Assembly: GCA_006384855.1 (NCBI GenBank)
Contig: VCJN01003029.1
Span: 124,001-188,000, forward strand
From: Tetraselmis striata
Lineage: Eukaryota > Chlorophyta > Chlorodendrophyceae > Chlorodendrales > Chlorodendraceae
DNA length: 64,000 bases
Reading direction: 5' to 3'
In this document: positions 11,338 to 22,109 of the stretch, piece after piece
Position numbering within the stretch: the first letter of the stretch is position 1
Layout of the letters: each line of letters opens with the position of its first letter
Notes under the pieces: model-generated
The model's input: the letters and a program-made list of their open reading frames with translations, nothing else
What the model was told of the DNA's origin: nothing
Database searches by the model: none
Translations under genes and position numbers: made by a program

Positions 11338-11552
11338 TGGCGGCGTCGTCGACGGCACAGCCTCCCGGGGTGGTGAAGACACTGACGGATGACAAGAAGC
11401 GGAAGCGGCCAGTGAAGAAATGCCGAGGTAAGAAACTGACGGTCGCGGAGTCGGAGGCGGAGTCGGAGGCGGAGTCGGAGGCGCGGGCGGAGGCAGCGAG
11501 ATCGTCGAAGCGGAGGGTCCTCCGGGCACGCAAGAACAAGAACAAGCAGTAG
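11338..11552 (+). CDS. small Lys-rich protein or terminal exon
   Basis: Starts MAASSTAQPPGVVKTLTDDK. It has a classical basic nuclear-localisation-like cluster (KKRKRPVKK), an ESEAESEAESEA repeat and a very basic end (RKNKNKQ, stop at 11552). It may be a separate small gene or the last exon of the gene ending at 11264. Nuclear location is inferred from composition only. Confidence 0.35.
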
Positions 11553-11589
11553 CCCCCGCCCCCTTACCCCCCTCCCCTCACTCCCCCGG

Positions 11590-11598
11590 CGGGAGCGG

Positions 11599-11630
<32 letters not shown>

Positions 11631-11645
11631 CGGGGGGGCGACGGG
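11590..11645. repeat. poly-G tract
   Basis: Run of about 30 G with flanking G-rich sequence. Confidence 0.95.
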
Positions 11646-11649
11646 GGGA

Positions 11650-12210
11650 CCACGTTCCCCGATGGCAGCTGTCGCGAATATTGTAATTCAAACATTCTTC
11701 GGCAAACCGCTGCCTGCCCCCGCCCTCCCCCTCGCGAATATTTATGTAACGTGAGCACTCTTTGGCAAAACATGGCAGCCAAACCGCCCATCTGATGACC
11801 TTTGATCGGACGGCTGGCAGGCCCGTTCAGCAGTACTAGCTATAATGTACACAAAATTCCCCAGTGTTACCAAATACGTACGGCTGCGATTTGCGCTCCC
11901 ATGTACTAATAGTCGTAGTTATCCACATGACCACTCATCATCGTGCCCGGGTTTGTACTAGATACCCGGTACCGGCTCAATAAATATATCGCGTACTACC
12001 CGGTACTACACGGACAACCTTGTACCTTATACGTCAGTGCCATGTAACAATCCACCGGGCTAGTACGACTACCAGAATGATGACAAAAAGGATTTATCGC
12101 CCGCCGGCAATAACGCCGGATGTACTCGCACGTAACTGGATGGACGTGCCGCCACCAGCCGCAGCCTTCACGGATAAATAATAGTCGCTAGTAGTAGTGC
12201 TTCGTCACCC
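11650..12210. other. no gene seen; right interior of the CACTA-like element
   Basis: AT-richer sequence without a convincing ORF, running to the right terminus at 12236. Confidence 0.5.
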
Positions 12211-12236
12211 GTATGTCACATCTGAATCTCACAGTG
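12211..12236 (-). repeat. right terminal inverted repeat of the CACTA-like element
   Basis: Ends in CTCACAGTG. Its reverse complement matches 3807-3832 with two mismatches. Confidence 0.75.
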
Positions 12237-12299
12237 TCTCGCGAAGCCCGTGCGTGCCCGCACAGCAATGGTGCTTAGTTCGCGCGTAGCGTTGCGGCA

Positions 12300-12969
12300 C
12301 AGCATGCATTGGTGCACTTGCGGGATGATGACGACCGCTGGCATTCCGTGAAGGCACTACTTCGCTGCACATCGCCTCATGAGTTGGGTGGGCTTTCATC
12401 TAAACCTGATCAACGACCGTTGGCACACTACCAAGCTCAGGTCGGCCGAGTTGTGGAGCTATGGCAACCGCGCGAGGAAGGTCAACATTCCCCTACCGAC
12501 CCTGTCTCCCGGCTGCATGACAACCTCTGCATTGCTCTGGCCTAAACGCCCCCGTGGACATCCCCGTGAACGAGCAACGTCGCACCAAGCAAGTCTATGG
12601 CAAGTTGTGGGGCAAATCGCGCACCGTTACCTCGCTCATCTGTGTAGATTTCGGCCACGTCCACAAAGAGGAGGCTGAAGAGCTGGACGCCTTTCTGGTG
12701 CATATGGAAGAGAAGATTCGCAAGCGCCAGGCACTAGAGATGGCGCCCCCCGAGGATCGGGCGCTCCTAGCCAAGAAGCAAGCCGTATCTCACGTCTAGG
12801 ACTGCAACCGCCCGGACAACAAGGCCAAGGACCGGCGAAAGTGCGGGATCTGCGGCCATGTCGGGCACAACCGTGCGACTTGCCCCTTGCACAACAGGGC
12901 GCCCGCAGATGCTATGCATAACCTCTCTTCCGCGCCCGTGCACGCAGATCGCGAGGCGACTAAGTAGTG
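12300..12969 (+). pseudogene. zinc-knuckle protein remnant (gag- or MULE-like)
   Basis: Several frames carry coding-like pieces. The clearest is 12554-12969. It has a helical part (EEAEELDAFLVHMEEKIRKR), one in-frame TAG at 12797-12799, and a perfect CCHC knuckle C-x2-C-x4-H-x4-C (CGICGHVGHNRATC) at about 12841-12882. Such knuckles end gag proteins and also plant-type Mutator transposases; I cannot decide between them. The reading frame changes near 12540, so the copy is broken. Confidence 0.5.
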
Positions 12970-13057
12970 AAGATGCTGAGCATTGCCCGCTGCTACTCCG
13001 GTACGACTTCCGGTACAGTTCGTGCGGCGCTTCTGTGTTATAGTCATGCTCGGCGGA

Positions 13058-14003
13058 TGCCGCAGCATTTGCCATATCCGCGTGCGCATGAAGAACGGGA
13101 CAGCCAAGCCCTTCCGGGTCGGCTAGGGTTACAGCTAGGGTTCCATACCCGGTTGAGACCACAGGCAGGGCACCTGATTGGTTAGGGTTTCATACCCTGG
13201 CCATAGCCCTGAGCGAGGCGCAAGGAGACATACATACCGGAGATCAGAGACCCGCCCAAGCACACCTCGGCGGGACTTCTAAGGGGACAGTACCTCTAAT
13301 CGGGACCTCTAACAAGGACCCCTAAGGTAGACTACCTGCAGAAGACGAAGTACTGTACTGCTGCTGGTACAAGGCGCAAGACTCACTGTAGCCGCGGCTG
13401 AGTAGTAGTATAGGACTTGATGAGTACAATTAGACAAGGGCATTGCGTAATGCGTCTGGCGCGCGGTGCGCGCACGGCGCGCGTGCTATTAGCACTTAGC
13501 GTGACGTGCGGCCGCCTTGCCATGGCTGCGATCGCGTGCTTATAGAGGGCCTCCGCCTTCCGGCAGTCCCTCTTCCCCCTTGTCCTGCCTGTGTGTGCCT
13601 GTGTTTGCCTATGACAGGCATAGGCAAGACCATGTGTACGGGACGGAGACGGTGTAAGAGACGGAGATCGGCTAGAGGAACGAGGGCCAAAGGTAATCAC
13701 GGTAGCTTGCGTCCTTGTCGTACGGTCGCACGCGTGCTGCTCCCTGCATCGTGCGCGCGTGCTGCTGCTGGTGCTAGGTTGTCACCATTCGACCCGGTAC
13801 CGACGTAAAGTACGGTAGGAACGGTTGATAGCCGCGACCATCACTGCATAAAGTACTGCACGGCGTGGCCGTGACCTGTGGTGAGAGGCTTCATTGCCAC
13901 TGGCATTCACCCCCCTGAGTACGGGCAAGACCAGCAACGCTGGTCTGAACTAAAGCCCTATAGGCGTCTGAGAGGTGCATGTAGTGACTTAGGTTCGCGT
14001 TCA
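13058..14003 (+). repeat. LTR 1
   Basis: 946 bp, begins TGCCGCAGCATTT and ends GCGTTCA, i.e. TG...CA. Nearly identical to 16349-17298; the main differences are a 6-bp insertion (TCAGAT) and a 2-bp gap plus scattered substitutions. The similarity implies recent insertion or conversion. Confidence 0.92.
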
Positions 14004-14097
14004 AACAAGGGGGAAGAGGGACTGCCAGAAGGCGGAGGCCCGGAGGGAAAAGGACGGCACGCACCGCGAGGTACCGCCACCCAGTGAGCGAGACACC

Positions 14098-15180
14098 GTG
14101 ATTATGGATGTGCATGTCAAGATGGGCCATTTGGGGCGGGATTGGCTGCGCAGTGTTATCGCCGCTTCATATTTCTGGCCAGGGATGGTGGAGGATGTAG
14201 CCCGAGTCAAGAAGGCGTGTCCGGACTGCGATCGGCTGCAACATCGACCCGGCGGCACCAGCGGTCGCCCAAAGGCAGCCTCACCGTTGGACATGCAGCC
14301 GCTGCCGCATTTCGGCATGTTCTACCGCTGGCACTTGGACTTGGCGGGGCCTTTTGAGGCCACCCGCAGTCGCAACGTCTGGATGTTGGTGATGGTGGAA
14401 GCGGCGAGCAAGTGGGTGGAGTTGGTGCCGCTGCGCACCAAGGAGGCAGCCAACATGCGACAAGCCTTTCAAGAGAGAGTGCTGGCGCGTTTCGCGGCGC
14501 CCGGCGAGGTGTGTACCGACGGCGGTACCGAGTTCAGCGGCGAGTTCCAAGAGCTTCTCGTACATGACATCGATCATCCGAAGCCGCTGCACTATCATCC
14601 GCAGCCCAATGGGTTGGCGGAAGGGATGGTGAAAACAGTCAAGGAGGCACTGATGCGCTATGTGGCTCAGCCCAGCAAGCGCGTCGTGTGGGACACTTTT
14701 CTGCCTTCCATCGAGCTGGGCTACCGTTGCAGCAAGCAAGCCAGCACCATAGGTACAGCCCATACGAGTTGGTGTACAGCAGGGCGCCCGTGTTTCCCGC
14801 GCAGACGAGAGCGCTCTTTGAGGAGAGCGCCGTGGACTTCAACAGCCCGGAGGGCATGTGGGAGCTGATGACAATGCGCGCGGAGCGTTTGGCGCTCATG
14901 GTGCCGACGGCGATGCACAACGTGGAGGCGGCGCAGCATCGTGAAGTGATGCGCTATCGCAGGAGGCGCGCGGGGTTGGTGGCGCCCGGAGTGCAGCGCT
15001 TCAGCCCCGGCGACTTCGTCTACGTGCAACAGCGGCAGCAAGGCGCGCTCGATCCACGAGTGCGACCGGCTGTCTACAAGGTTTACGAGGTGAACGACAA
15101 CGGAGTGGTGGTCATCCAAGGAGCTGACGGCGACACGGCGCGCGTGCGCGTTGAGGAGCTGGCGCGGTGCGCCGTTCCAT
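14098..15180 (+). pseudogene. Ty3/gypsy integrase (element A)
   Basis: In order: an HHCC zinc-binding domain (VHVKMGHLG ... CPDC), then the catalytic core. The core has a first Asp in WHLDLAGPF, a second Asp in CTDGGTEF, and a Glu in QPNGLAEGMVK about 33 residues later. The typical YSPYELVYSR motif and a C-terminal SH3-like segment (FSPGDFVYVQ) follow. A one-base shift near 14745-14755 splits the core from YSPYELVY. The first frame ends at 14868; the second runs on from about 14750. Its role would be to insert cDNA into chromatin. The same N-terminal zinc domain occurs at 24270-24430 in element B. Confidence 0.85.
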
Positions 15181-16219
15181 ACGTGGTGTTGCCGGCAGGA
15201 TTTGAAGACCCAAATATGGCGTGCGAGGAGTGCGACGGGCGCGTCAGCACCCAGCGCAGCCCGATCATCATCTGCGAAGACTGTGAACGAGGCTGGCACA
15301 AGTTGTGTCATCAGCCACCTGTGGCACGTGTGCCGCGGGGAGCATGGCGGTGTGCGGAGTGCAGCGCTGATGACGCAGCGTTGCCGGCCCTGTGGACATC
15401 GGTGGCTTTAGCCGCCACAACAATCAGTGACAACGACGACAGCGACGAGGAGATTCAAGACCCTGCCCCGCCTTTGCAGCCGACAAGAGCGGCGGTGGCA
15501 GCAAGACTGAACTGGGGCATGCCTGGCACCTGGCACTCAGCAACTGTGACAAGAACGATGAACAACCTTCGAGCAATCAATGACTATCTACCGGCGATCA
15601 GTAACCAAGTGAGCGAGTACGCTGCGCTAGCCAACGTGATGAGCTGGCGCGGCCGAGTAGTCTTCGATCCGTCGGCGGGACATGGCAGCACCGCTGAGGC
15701 CTTGCGGCCGTGCGGCGCGACAGTGATCAACAACAACTTCAATCCGATGTACCAAACTGAGATGTGCGAGGACGCGCTGGAGTCCTTTGTGTACCAGTGC
15801 GCTCGCGATGTAACGGCGACCGTGGCGACGACGACGATGGCGACGATGACGATGACGACACAGCCGCGGATAGATGCCCCTTTCGTAGTGGTGACCTCCC
15901 CGTGGTTCCAACTACTTGATCTGGCGCTGCCAATCATGGCGTCTTGCGCGGACATCCTTTCGTGCAAGTACCGATCTTCTACATCGCGCAGGTACCTTCC
16001 CCGCGCATGCAGTGGCTACGGCATCTAGGCGACTGTGGGCGGCTCCACATTATTGCCGGCGACATGCAGCGTTCCCGCACTACGCACCGATCAACTCTGT
16101 GGCTAGCGGTCTTCCGCGACAACGAGCTGCGAGAGCGAGAACTGCGAGCTGAGTGGCGTCACTCCGTGGCGTCAATTCACTTCCACACCGAGGCGTGCGC
16201 TGGCGACCAGCGTCACTGA
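15181..16219 (+). pseudogene. PHD finger plus methyltransferase-like domain, C-terminal to integrase
   Basis: Continues the integrase frame. A canonical C4HC3 PHD finger lies at 15222-15362: CEEC, 13 residues, CEDC, x4-H-x2-C (GWHKLC), 14 residues, CAEC. After an acidic linker comes a Rossmann-type methyltransferase pattern. VVFDPSAGHGST (about 15657-15692) corresponds to the SAM-binding motif I. VVTSPWF (about 15886-15906) sits where amino-methyltransferases carry their [D/N/S]PP[Y/F/W] catalytic motif. A -1 shift near 15960 moves the rest (VPIFYIAQVPSP onward) to another frame, ending at 16219. PHD fingers read histone H3 tails, so this may target integration as chromodomains do in chromoviruses. 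Whether the methyltransferase acts on DNA adenine is inference. Confidence 0.65.
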
Positions 16220-16261
16220 GCGTCAATTGGCGCCCAGCGGCCGCTCACCCTTCTGGCGACC

Positions 16262-16348
16262 GACCGGGTGGGGGGGGGGGGGGGGGATGGGCCGCCCATT
16301 GAGCTGGTGGCAGCGCCCCACGCGAGAATGCGAGCATGCGACGGCAGC
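16262..16348 (+). other. pre-LTR segment with poly-G
   Basis: A poly-G tract of about 18 (about 16268-16287) is followed by a 60-bp unique piece that abuts LTR 2. The piece (CCGCCCATTGAGCTGGTGGC onward) is repeated at about 24452-24506 at the 3' end of element B. The G-run is a candidate polypurine tract but sits about 60 bp from the LTR, which is unusual. Confidence 0.5.
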
Positions 16349-17298
16349 TGCCGCAGCATTTTCCATATCCGCGTGCGCATGAAGAACGGGACAGCCAAGC
16401 CCTTCCGGGTCGGCTAGGGTTACAGCTAGGGTTCCATACCCGGTTGAGACCACAGGCAGGGCACCTGATTGGTTAGGGTTTCATACCCTGGCCATAGCCC
16501 TGAGCGAGGCGCAAGGAGACATACATACCGGAGATCAGAGACCCGCCCAAGCACACCTCGGCGGGACTTCTAAGGGGACTCAGATAGTACCTCTAATCGG
16601 GACCTCTAACAAGGACCCCTAAGGTAGACTACCTGCAGAAGACGAAGTACTGTACTGCTGCTGGTACAAGGCGCAAGACTCACTGTAGCCGCGGCCGAGT
16701 AGTAGTATAGGACTTGATGAGTACCATTAGACAAGGGCAGTGCGTAATGCGCCTGGCGCGCGGTGCGCGCACGGCGCGCGTGCTATTAGCACTTAGCGTG
16801 ACGTGCGGCCGCCTTGCCATGGCCGCGATCGCGTGCTTATAGAGGGCCTCCGCCTTCTGGCAGTCCCTCTTCCCCCTTGTCCTGCCTGTGTGTGCCTGTG
16901 TTTGCCTATGACAGGCATAGGCAAGACCATGTGTACGGGACGGAGACGGTGTAAGAGACGGAGATCGGCTTGCGGAACGAGGGCCAAAGGTAATCACGGT
17001 AGCTTGCGTCCTTGTCGTACGGTCGCACGCGTGCTGCTCCCTGCATCGTGCGCGCGTGCTGCTGCTGGTGCTAGGTTGTCACCATTCGACCCGGTACCGA
17101 CGTAGTACGGTAGGAACGGTTGATAGCCGCGACCAGCACTGCATAAAGTACTGCACGGCGTGGCCGTGACCTGTGGTGAGAGGCTTCATTGCCACTGGCA
17201 TTCACCCCCCTGAGTACGGGCAAGACCAGCAACGCCGGTCTGAACTTAAGCCCTATAGGCGTCTGAGAGGTGCCTGTAGTGACTTAGGTTCGCGTTCA
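16349..17298 (+). repeat. LTR 2, shared by elements A and B
   Basis: 950 bp, TG...CA. It is the 3' LTR of element A and the 5' LTR of element B, as in tandem arrays formed by LTR-LTR recombination. I could not match the sequence just after it (GAAGAGCTCTCG) to a known tRNA primer-binding site. Confidence 0.92.
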
Positions 17299-18182
17299 GA
17301 AGAGCTCTCGTGGGTGAGAGTGAGTGCTAGAGGTGAGGAAAGGTCTAAGGGGTGTTGGAGACAAACCTATACGGGAACTGCTCGTAAGAGTACATAAGAC
17401 TCGAGGGGTGAGGGGACAAAACCCACTAGAGGGTGGGCCAAGAAGGCCCTCGGACTAGTGAGGTGACGAGGTGTGGAGTGATTCGAGTTTCCTTTTGGGT
17501 ATGGTGACGAGCGAGAGGCAAAAGGTTTGCCACCTCTGGGGACACTTTGTGTTTGTGCCTGAGCGAGCCGTGAACAACGGGGCATTGAGTGGGCGAAGGG
17601 CACTAACGCCAAGCTAAGTGTGTTGCTGAGTGGCTCTTTCACCCGGCGCGGCCTCTGAGTGAGAGCCACGGCGTGCCGACGCTCTTTCACCATCCCGCGG
17701 GAGGTGAGAGAGCGGCGTGTTCCTTTGGGTACCAATTGGCCTGCTCCGGTTCTTTTGGCATGCTCCGGTTCTTTTGGCCTGCTCCAGTTCAACGACATGC
17801 TCCAGTTCAACGGTTCAACGACGACAGGTGGTAGGAAGGAGGCAGGGCGTGAGCCCGGGAGTGGGAGGGCGCCGGCTTCACAGTCGTGTGTCAGTGCCGG
17901 AGTGCACTTGGAGGGAGCGGCGTCGCCGCCTGAGGGCCCCGGCGAGGGTGACGGCTGGCGGGTGCCTGGCTCAGCTTGGTGCCAACCTCTTCGTGGCGGT
18001 GGTGTGGATCTGAGGTTCATCGGCACTGAGTTATACCGGAGGTTGGAACTGTTCGTGTATCGGCTTCAGACGGGTGTGCGCCAACACCGGCGAGGCGACG
18101 CGGCAGCGGCCCTCAGATTTCTGAGGCCGCGTGGACGCAGCCCCACTTCTGAGCTTGAGGGCCCCGGCGTGGGCGACAGCCA
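17299..18182 (+). other. element B leader
   Basis: Between the LTR and gag. It is repetitive in TGAGTG and contains three close copies of a TGCTCCGGTTCTTTTGG-like motif at about 17740-17800. No credible ORF on the plus strand. Confidence 0.5.
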
Positions 18183-20182
18183 GTGGACGCGCTGGAAAGC
18201 GCAGAGGGCGGCTTTGCCCTGGGCGACCTGTGGGCAGCACTGGACGAGCTGGAGGAAGACTTGTTGATCGAGGAGGTCGTGGAGGGGCTGCTGAACGACG
18301 TAGACGCATCCAACCAGGAGGGTGAGGAGTGCGATAACGAGAACGCGTACGCATACAGCAGCAGCGAAGCAGAGGACAGCGGAGACGACGAGGACGAGCT
18401 CTACTTTTCCCCGCTGCCAACACGCAACCCTAGGCGAGACACTTTGTACGGACACGCGTACTTTGTGGACGACGCAACGAGCGACGACGAGATGGAGCCG
18501 CGGAGGGGCAAGGGCTCCAGCGGGAGGTTGTGGGCGGGTCACGAGAAGGCGACCTCAGAGCACACGTTTGAGACGTGGAAGAACTCTACGGACTGTGCCA
18601 TGCAGAAGGAGCAACAACATGCATTTGACCGCAACAGACCGTTCAACGAGATCCACGAGGTTCACGTGCTGCGGAGCCGCATTCAGCCAAAGTACTCGGA
18701 GTCCCTAGAGACAACACTCATCAGCCGGGGCATCAAGTACGAGGACTCGAGGATCGTACGGAGGCTGGAAGGCGCAGAACGGCTCGACTACTACCGCCGG
18801 TTGTTGGACGGCATGTGGGAGGAGCTCGTCAACATCACCAAGCAGATCGAGCTGCATTCGGAGCGGTACAACAAGTGCCATCGCTCGCCTGGTGAGACTG
18901 TGCGCGATTTCCGCAATCTGTTGCTAACGCACACCAGGGTCAAGAACCTGGTCACCGAGGAGACGACACGCATTGTGGAGATATCGCGCGTCAACGTGGA
19001 GTTCATCGAGCGGGCATGGGGCAAGACGCGTTTCAGCCCACGCATCAACTTCGCACAACAACAACTCGTGGACTACACGATGGACACCCAGGTGGACAGG
19101 ACCTGGGAGATGGCTGAGTGGCTCAACAAGCAGGAGCGCGGCAGCATTCACATGCGCGCTCATTTGCGCGTCCAGAGCGGAGGCGGCAGGCCGGGTTTTG
19201 ACTACGAGGAGCACAACAACCGCGGTGGCGGTCGCGGCAGCGACAGCCGTGGTTGTGGAGGCAGCCACGGAGAGGGTGGCAACTACCATCGACGTGGAGG
19301 TGGAGGAGGTGATCGTAGAGGCGGGCGCACGGAGAGGAGCGCTTACACCCGTGATGGAGATGATGGTGGGCGACAGACGGCCACGAACCCAAGCACCCGC
19401 CGCTCAACGGCTATGCTCAAGTCGTCGGCAGCGAGGAGGGCGAGGTGGTGGGGCTGGCAGCAGCCAGCCAGTTGCGCCCACAACGTAAGAGCACGGAGGC
19501 TCAACGCCATGGCGTCAACACGGTGCGCATGGAGGACGGGGAGTGTGAGGCCAGGCAGCGGAGGCTGCCTCGCGGCTTCACCACCCCATCGATGGAGATG
19601 GCGCAGCAAATGCACAGCCGTACAGAGCTGACGGCGAAGCTCACCAGCGCAGCACAGAGCGTCACGGCGCCACTGATGGAGATCGCCAAGCGGCTGGTCA
19701 AGCACGAGCCCGTGGAGGATGGCTGGGAAAAGCATGCTGTCATGCGTGCTCTGGAGAGCAAGCGAGTCTCCATCAGCTTGATGGAGGCTTACCTGCTCGA
19801 GCGCAGCGGCGGCGGGATGATGGAGAGCATCTTGGCAACAGCATGGGGCGGCGGTGCCCTGAGTACCGAGCCGATCAGCAGCCACGCTCACTCAGCCAGG
19901 ACCTCGAGCGGGGAGCGCGCCTTCGAGGCAGCGCTGATGATGGTGGAGGAGGTCGCTGACCAACAAAGCGGCGGCAAGTCTACCGTGGCGGAGAAGACCG
20001 CTTGCGGAGAGGCTGAGACTGAACGGTCTTTTGCCATTTACCGGCCAGGTCAACTCGCGAGACAACGCGAGGAGGAGGAAGATCGCAAGCGTGCAAATGC
20101 GCAGCGCAATGCCAGCACGGCGGTTGAGGAGGCATCAGTATGTCGCCGCAGCGGCAAGTGGCAACCCGCCACTGACTATTGA
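18183..20182 (+). pseudogene. gag-like protein of element B, frameshifted
   Basis: An acidic N-terminus starts at MDALESAEGGFALGD. A helical capsid-like region follows (about 18540-19150, with LDYYRRLLDGMWEELV and HRSPGETVRDFRNLLL, resembling the retrotransposon gag fold). A Gly/Arg-rich RGG-type nucleic-acid-binding tail lies at about 19180-19350. The frame then changes between about 19370 and 19440 and continues as HEPKHPPLNGYAQVVGS through a long helical, charged part to the stop at 20182. No CCHC knuckle is seen; the RGG tail may replace it. The second part might be a separate ORF joined by programmed frameshifting, but a simple indel is more likely. Confidence 0.65.
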
Positions 20183-20291
20183 CGCAGTGCTACTGAAGCA
20201 TACATGAGGGAGCAAGCACTACGGCTGCCCAAAGGGTCTGAGACCCGACGCTGCCTGGAGCAGCAGGCGGAAGTCGCCAACAAGGGCATTA

Positions 20292-20870
20292 TTGCCCTTC
20301 AGCCCACAGGGGGATGAGGCGAAGGAGCAGCCGGAGACGGCTCGGCTTGACACCATCACGTGCGAGTTGCACGCCAACAACACCATGTTGCAGTGCGAGA
20401 CCATTTCCGACGGCGGCAGCAGCCACACCCGCATGAACGCGTCAGCGATGGAACCAAGCGCGGCGGAGGCCGTGGTGAAGGGCGCTGGCGGGTGGGTAGA
20501 CGTCGACATGGTGGTGGTGCTCGCCAATGGCAAGGGCTCATGCGAGCAGCAACGACGATTGCGGGATGGCATGGTCTTCACGCTTCGGGACCCCGTCACC
20601 TCAATCATGGCAGCCCATCACGCACCGCGCGTGTACGAGAATGGAGGCGAGGCACCGGGCTTGCTGCTCGGTGGACCTATCTACCATCACAGCCCTCGGG
20701 CTGCGCCCGGACCCGGCGACCAGAATCTGCACTTTCCGCGCACCCAACCGACCAGCCGGCAGAGTGCCGCTGCTCAGTCAAACGGCGTGGGAGCGGCGGG
20801 TCCGCGAGCACCAACCTGTGGTGCGCGTGGAGAGAGCGAGCTACTGCCATGGGGTGGAGCTCGGCGATGA
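20292..20870 (+). pseudogene. probable retropepsin-like protease region
   Basis: The frame has ETISDGGSSHTRMNASAM, where aspartic proteases of Ty3/gypsy elements carry D-[ST]-G-[AS]. About 40 residues later comes VVVLANGKGSC, matching the usual hydrophobic-x-ANG signature, and then LLLGGPIYHH, where ILG is expected. A frame change after that motif leads to the frame open to 21039. The catalytic triad would read DGG here, so the enzyme may be inactive. Assignment rests on spacing and order only. Confidence 0.45.
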
Positions 20871-20876
20871 TGCGAT

Positions 20877-20902
<26 letters not shown>
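20877..20902. repeat. poly-G tract inside element B
   Basis: About 25 G. It lies between the protease-like and methyltransferase ORFs and disrupts any continuous frame. Confidence 0.95.
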
Positions 20903-20907
<5 letters not shown>

Positions 20908-20909
20908 AC

Positions 20910-22109
20910 GTGTCTCACAGCCACGCCGCCCACGAACCCTCACGGCGTGACGTGCAAGAGTCCAAGACCTGCGAGCCGGCAGACCTACCGCCTTTACGGG
21001 ATGTGCAGAGCCTGCAGCGTCACGGGTTGGCGAGGCTGAGCACCCGCGAAGAGGGCATCAGCATGTACGAGCCATGTGGCGGAGGCTACGTTGCCGTGCT
21101 GAATGCCATGCTGGCCAACGGTCAGAAGGTGGCCAGATACCGGCATTCGGACATCGACCCGGCAGCCCGCAAGGCCGCTGGGCAGTGTGTTCAAGGAGCT
21201 CAGTAGGAGATATCCGGATCTACTACCAGCTAGCGCGATCAAGGGGTGGGACTCGTTCCCACAGGACATCACGGCGATCACAGCGGAGGACGTGAGGCGC
21301 CTGCCATACATAGACATACTGGGGTGTGGATGGCCCTGCCCAGGCATGAGCAAAGCCAGCCGCAACGCGCTGGGATTGCGCGACCGGAGGTCACGTTTGC
21401 TCTTTCACGTGGCCGCGTTCATCGAGAAGCTCGAGGAGAAGCAGCCCATCGGCGTGGGGTGGCTGCTTGAGAACGTGGATACGAGCGGAGACGAGAGACT
21501 ATACATCAAGGAGTCTGAGAAATACATCACGAAAATCATCGGGAGAGCGCTCGTGATTGATGAGGCGGGCTGTGGAGCGAATCATCACCGAGTGCGACGA
21601 TTATGGACGAACATGGGGGACGTGGAGAGACTGAAGTTGGCGTGGGAGAGGCGGGAGGACATGCAGCCGCGACTGCTGTGAGAGGTGCTGCCACCGCACC
21701 TACGACCGCATGTCAATCTGCCGACACCACCCAACGGAGTTCGCGTCAACAAACAGCAGGGCAGCCACGCGCGTTGCCAACGATCTTGGCACGACCGGAC
21801 TCAGATGCCTACTCCGGCGAGGGCGCCGGCATGTTGTTCAACATCAACACGGGCGAGTGGGAACGGCCCACTGTCCACCTGAAGGAGGAGCTTTTCGGTT
21901 ACGAGCCGAACGTCATTCACGGCATATCGCTGCCGGACCATGAGCGCCTCACAGGCAATGCCATGGGTCTGCACAGCGTCGCGTGGATCGTCGGGCAGCT
22001 CTTCGTGGAGCAGCAGCGACTGAGGGACCTGGAGGAGCTGGAGCGCGCACCCCGGGCTGCCCAGACAGCTCAGCGCGCGGAACGAGAGAGACGAGATCAG
22101 AGATCCTGA
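20910..22109 (+). pseudogene. DNMT-type cytosine-C5 DNA methyltransferase inside a retrotransposon
   Basis: Conserved C5-methyltransferase motifs appear in the right order. Motif I: ISMYEPCGGGYVAVL with SDIDPAARKAA after it. Motif IV: GCGWPCPGMSKA; catalytic Cys codon 21337-21339. Motif VI: WLLENVD (about 21460-21480). Motif VIII: NHHRVRRLWTN (about 21580-21612). Motif X: LTGNAMGLHSVAWIVG (about 21950-22000). The enzyme would methylate cytosine in DNA using SAM. HRVRRLWTN resembles the DNMT3-like group. Two frame changes (near 21180 and between about 21610 and 21790) break the gene in this copy. It lies between protease and RT, in the same direction as pol, so it belongs to the element and not to the host. 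Confidence 0.85.

Larger units (their letters stand above)
3769..12236 (+). mobile_element. CACTA-like (EnSpm) DNA transposon, 8.4 kb
   Basis: The left end carries CACTGTGAGATTCAGATGTG at 3769 and again at 3807. The right end carries its inverse at 12211-12236; 24 of 26 bases match, and GGTGACGAA is shared a little further in. Termini starting CACT are typical of the CACTA superfamily. Subterminal TGCACATCG-type repeats at about 4050-4080 also fit. I do not see a clean 3-bp target duplication (flanks CGG or ACT versus TCT), so the boundaries could be old or composite. It contains a broken BED/Tudor gene, several tandem repeats and a small basic-protein gene near its right end. Confidence 0.6.
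13058..17298 (+). mobile_element. Ty3/gypsy-type element A (internally deleted, two LTRs)
   Basis: Bounded by LTRs at 13058-14003 and 16349-17298. The 5' LTR runs almost directly into the start of the integrase region. Gag, protease, C5-methyltransferase, RT and RNase H are therefore missing, removed by one deletion with its junction at about 14003-14060. The remainder (integrase, PHD, methyltransferase-like) is kept with frameshifts. The rest of the family is seen in element B. Confidence 0.85.

Noticed and set aside
13383..13808. ORFs inside the LTRs (both strands)
   Set aside because: They recur in both LTRs as expected for any LTR sequence and show no domain.
16268..16287. Poly-G as the polypurine tract of element A
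   Set aside because: It lies about 60 bp from the LTR, while a polypurine tract normally abuts it; kept only as a possibility in the feature note.
18183..20182. Programmed frameshift between the two gag-frame segments
   Set aside because: No recognisable slippery heptamer is evident at the change point, and neighbouring genes show similar random shifts.
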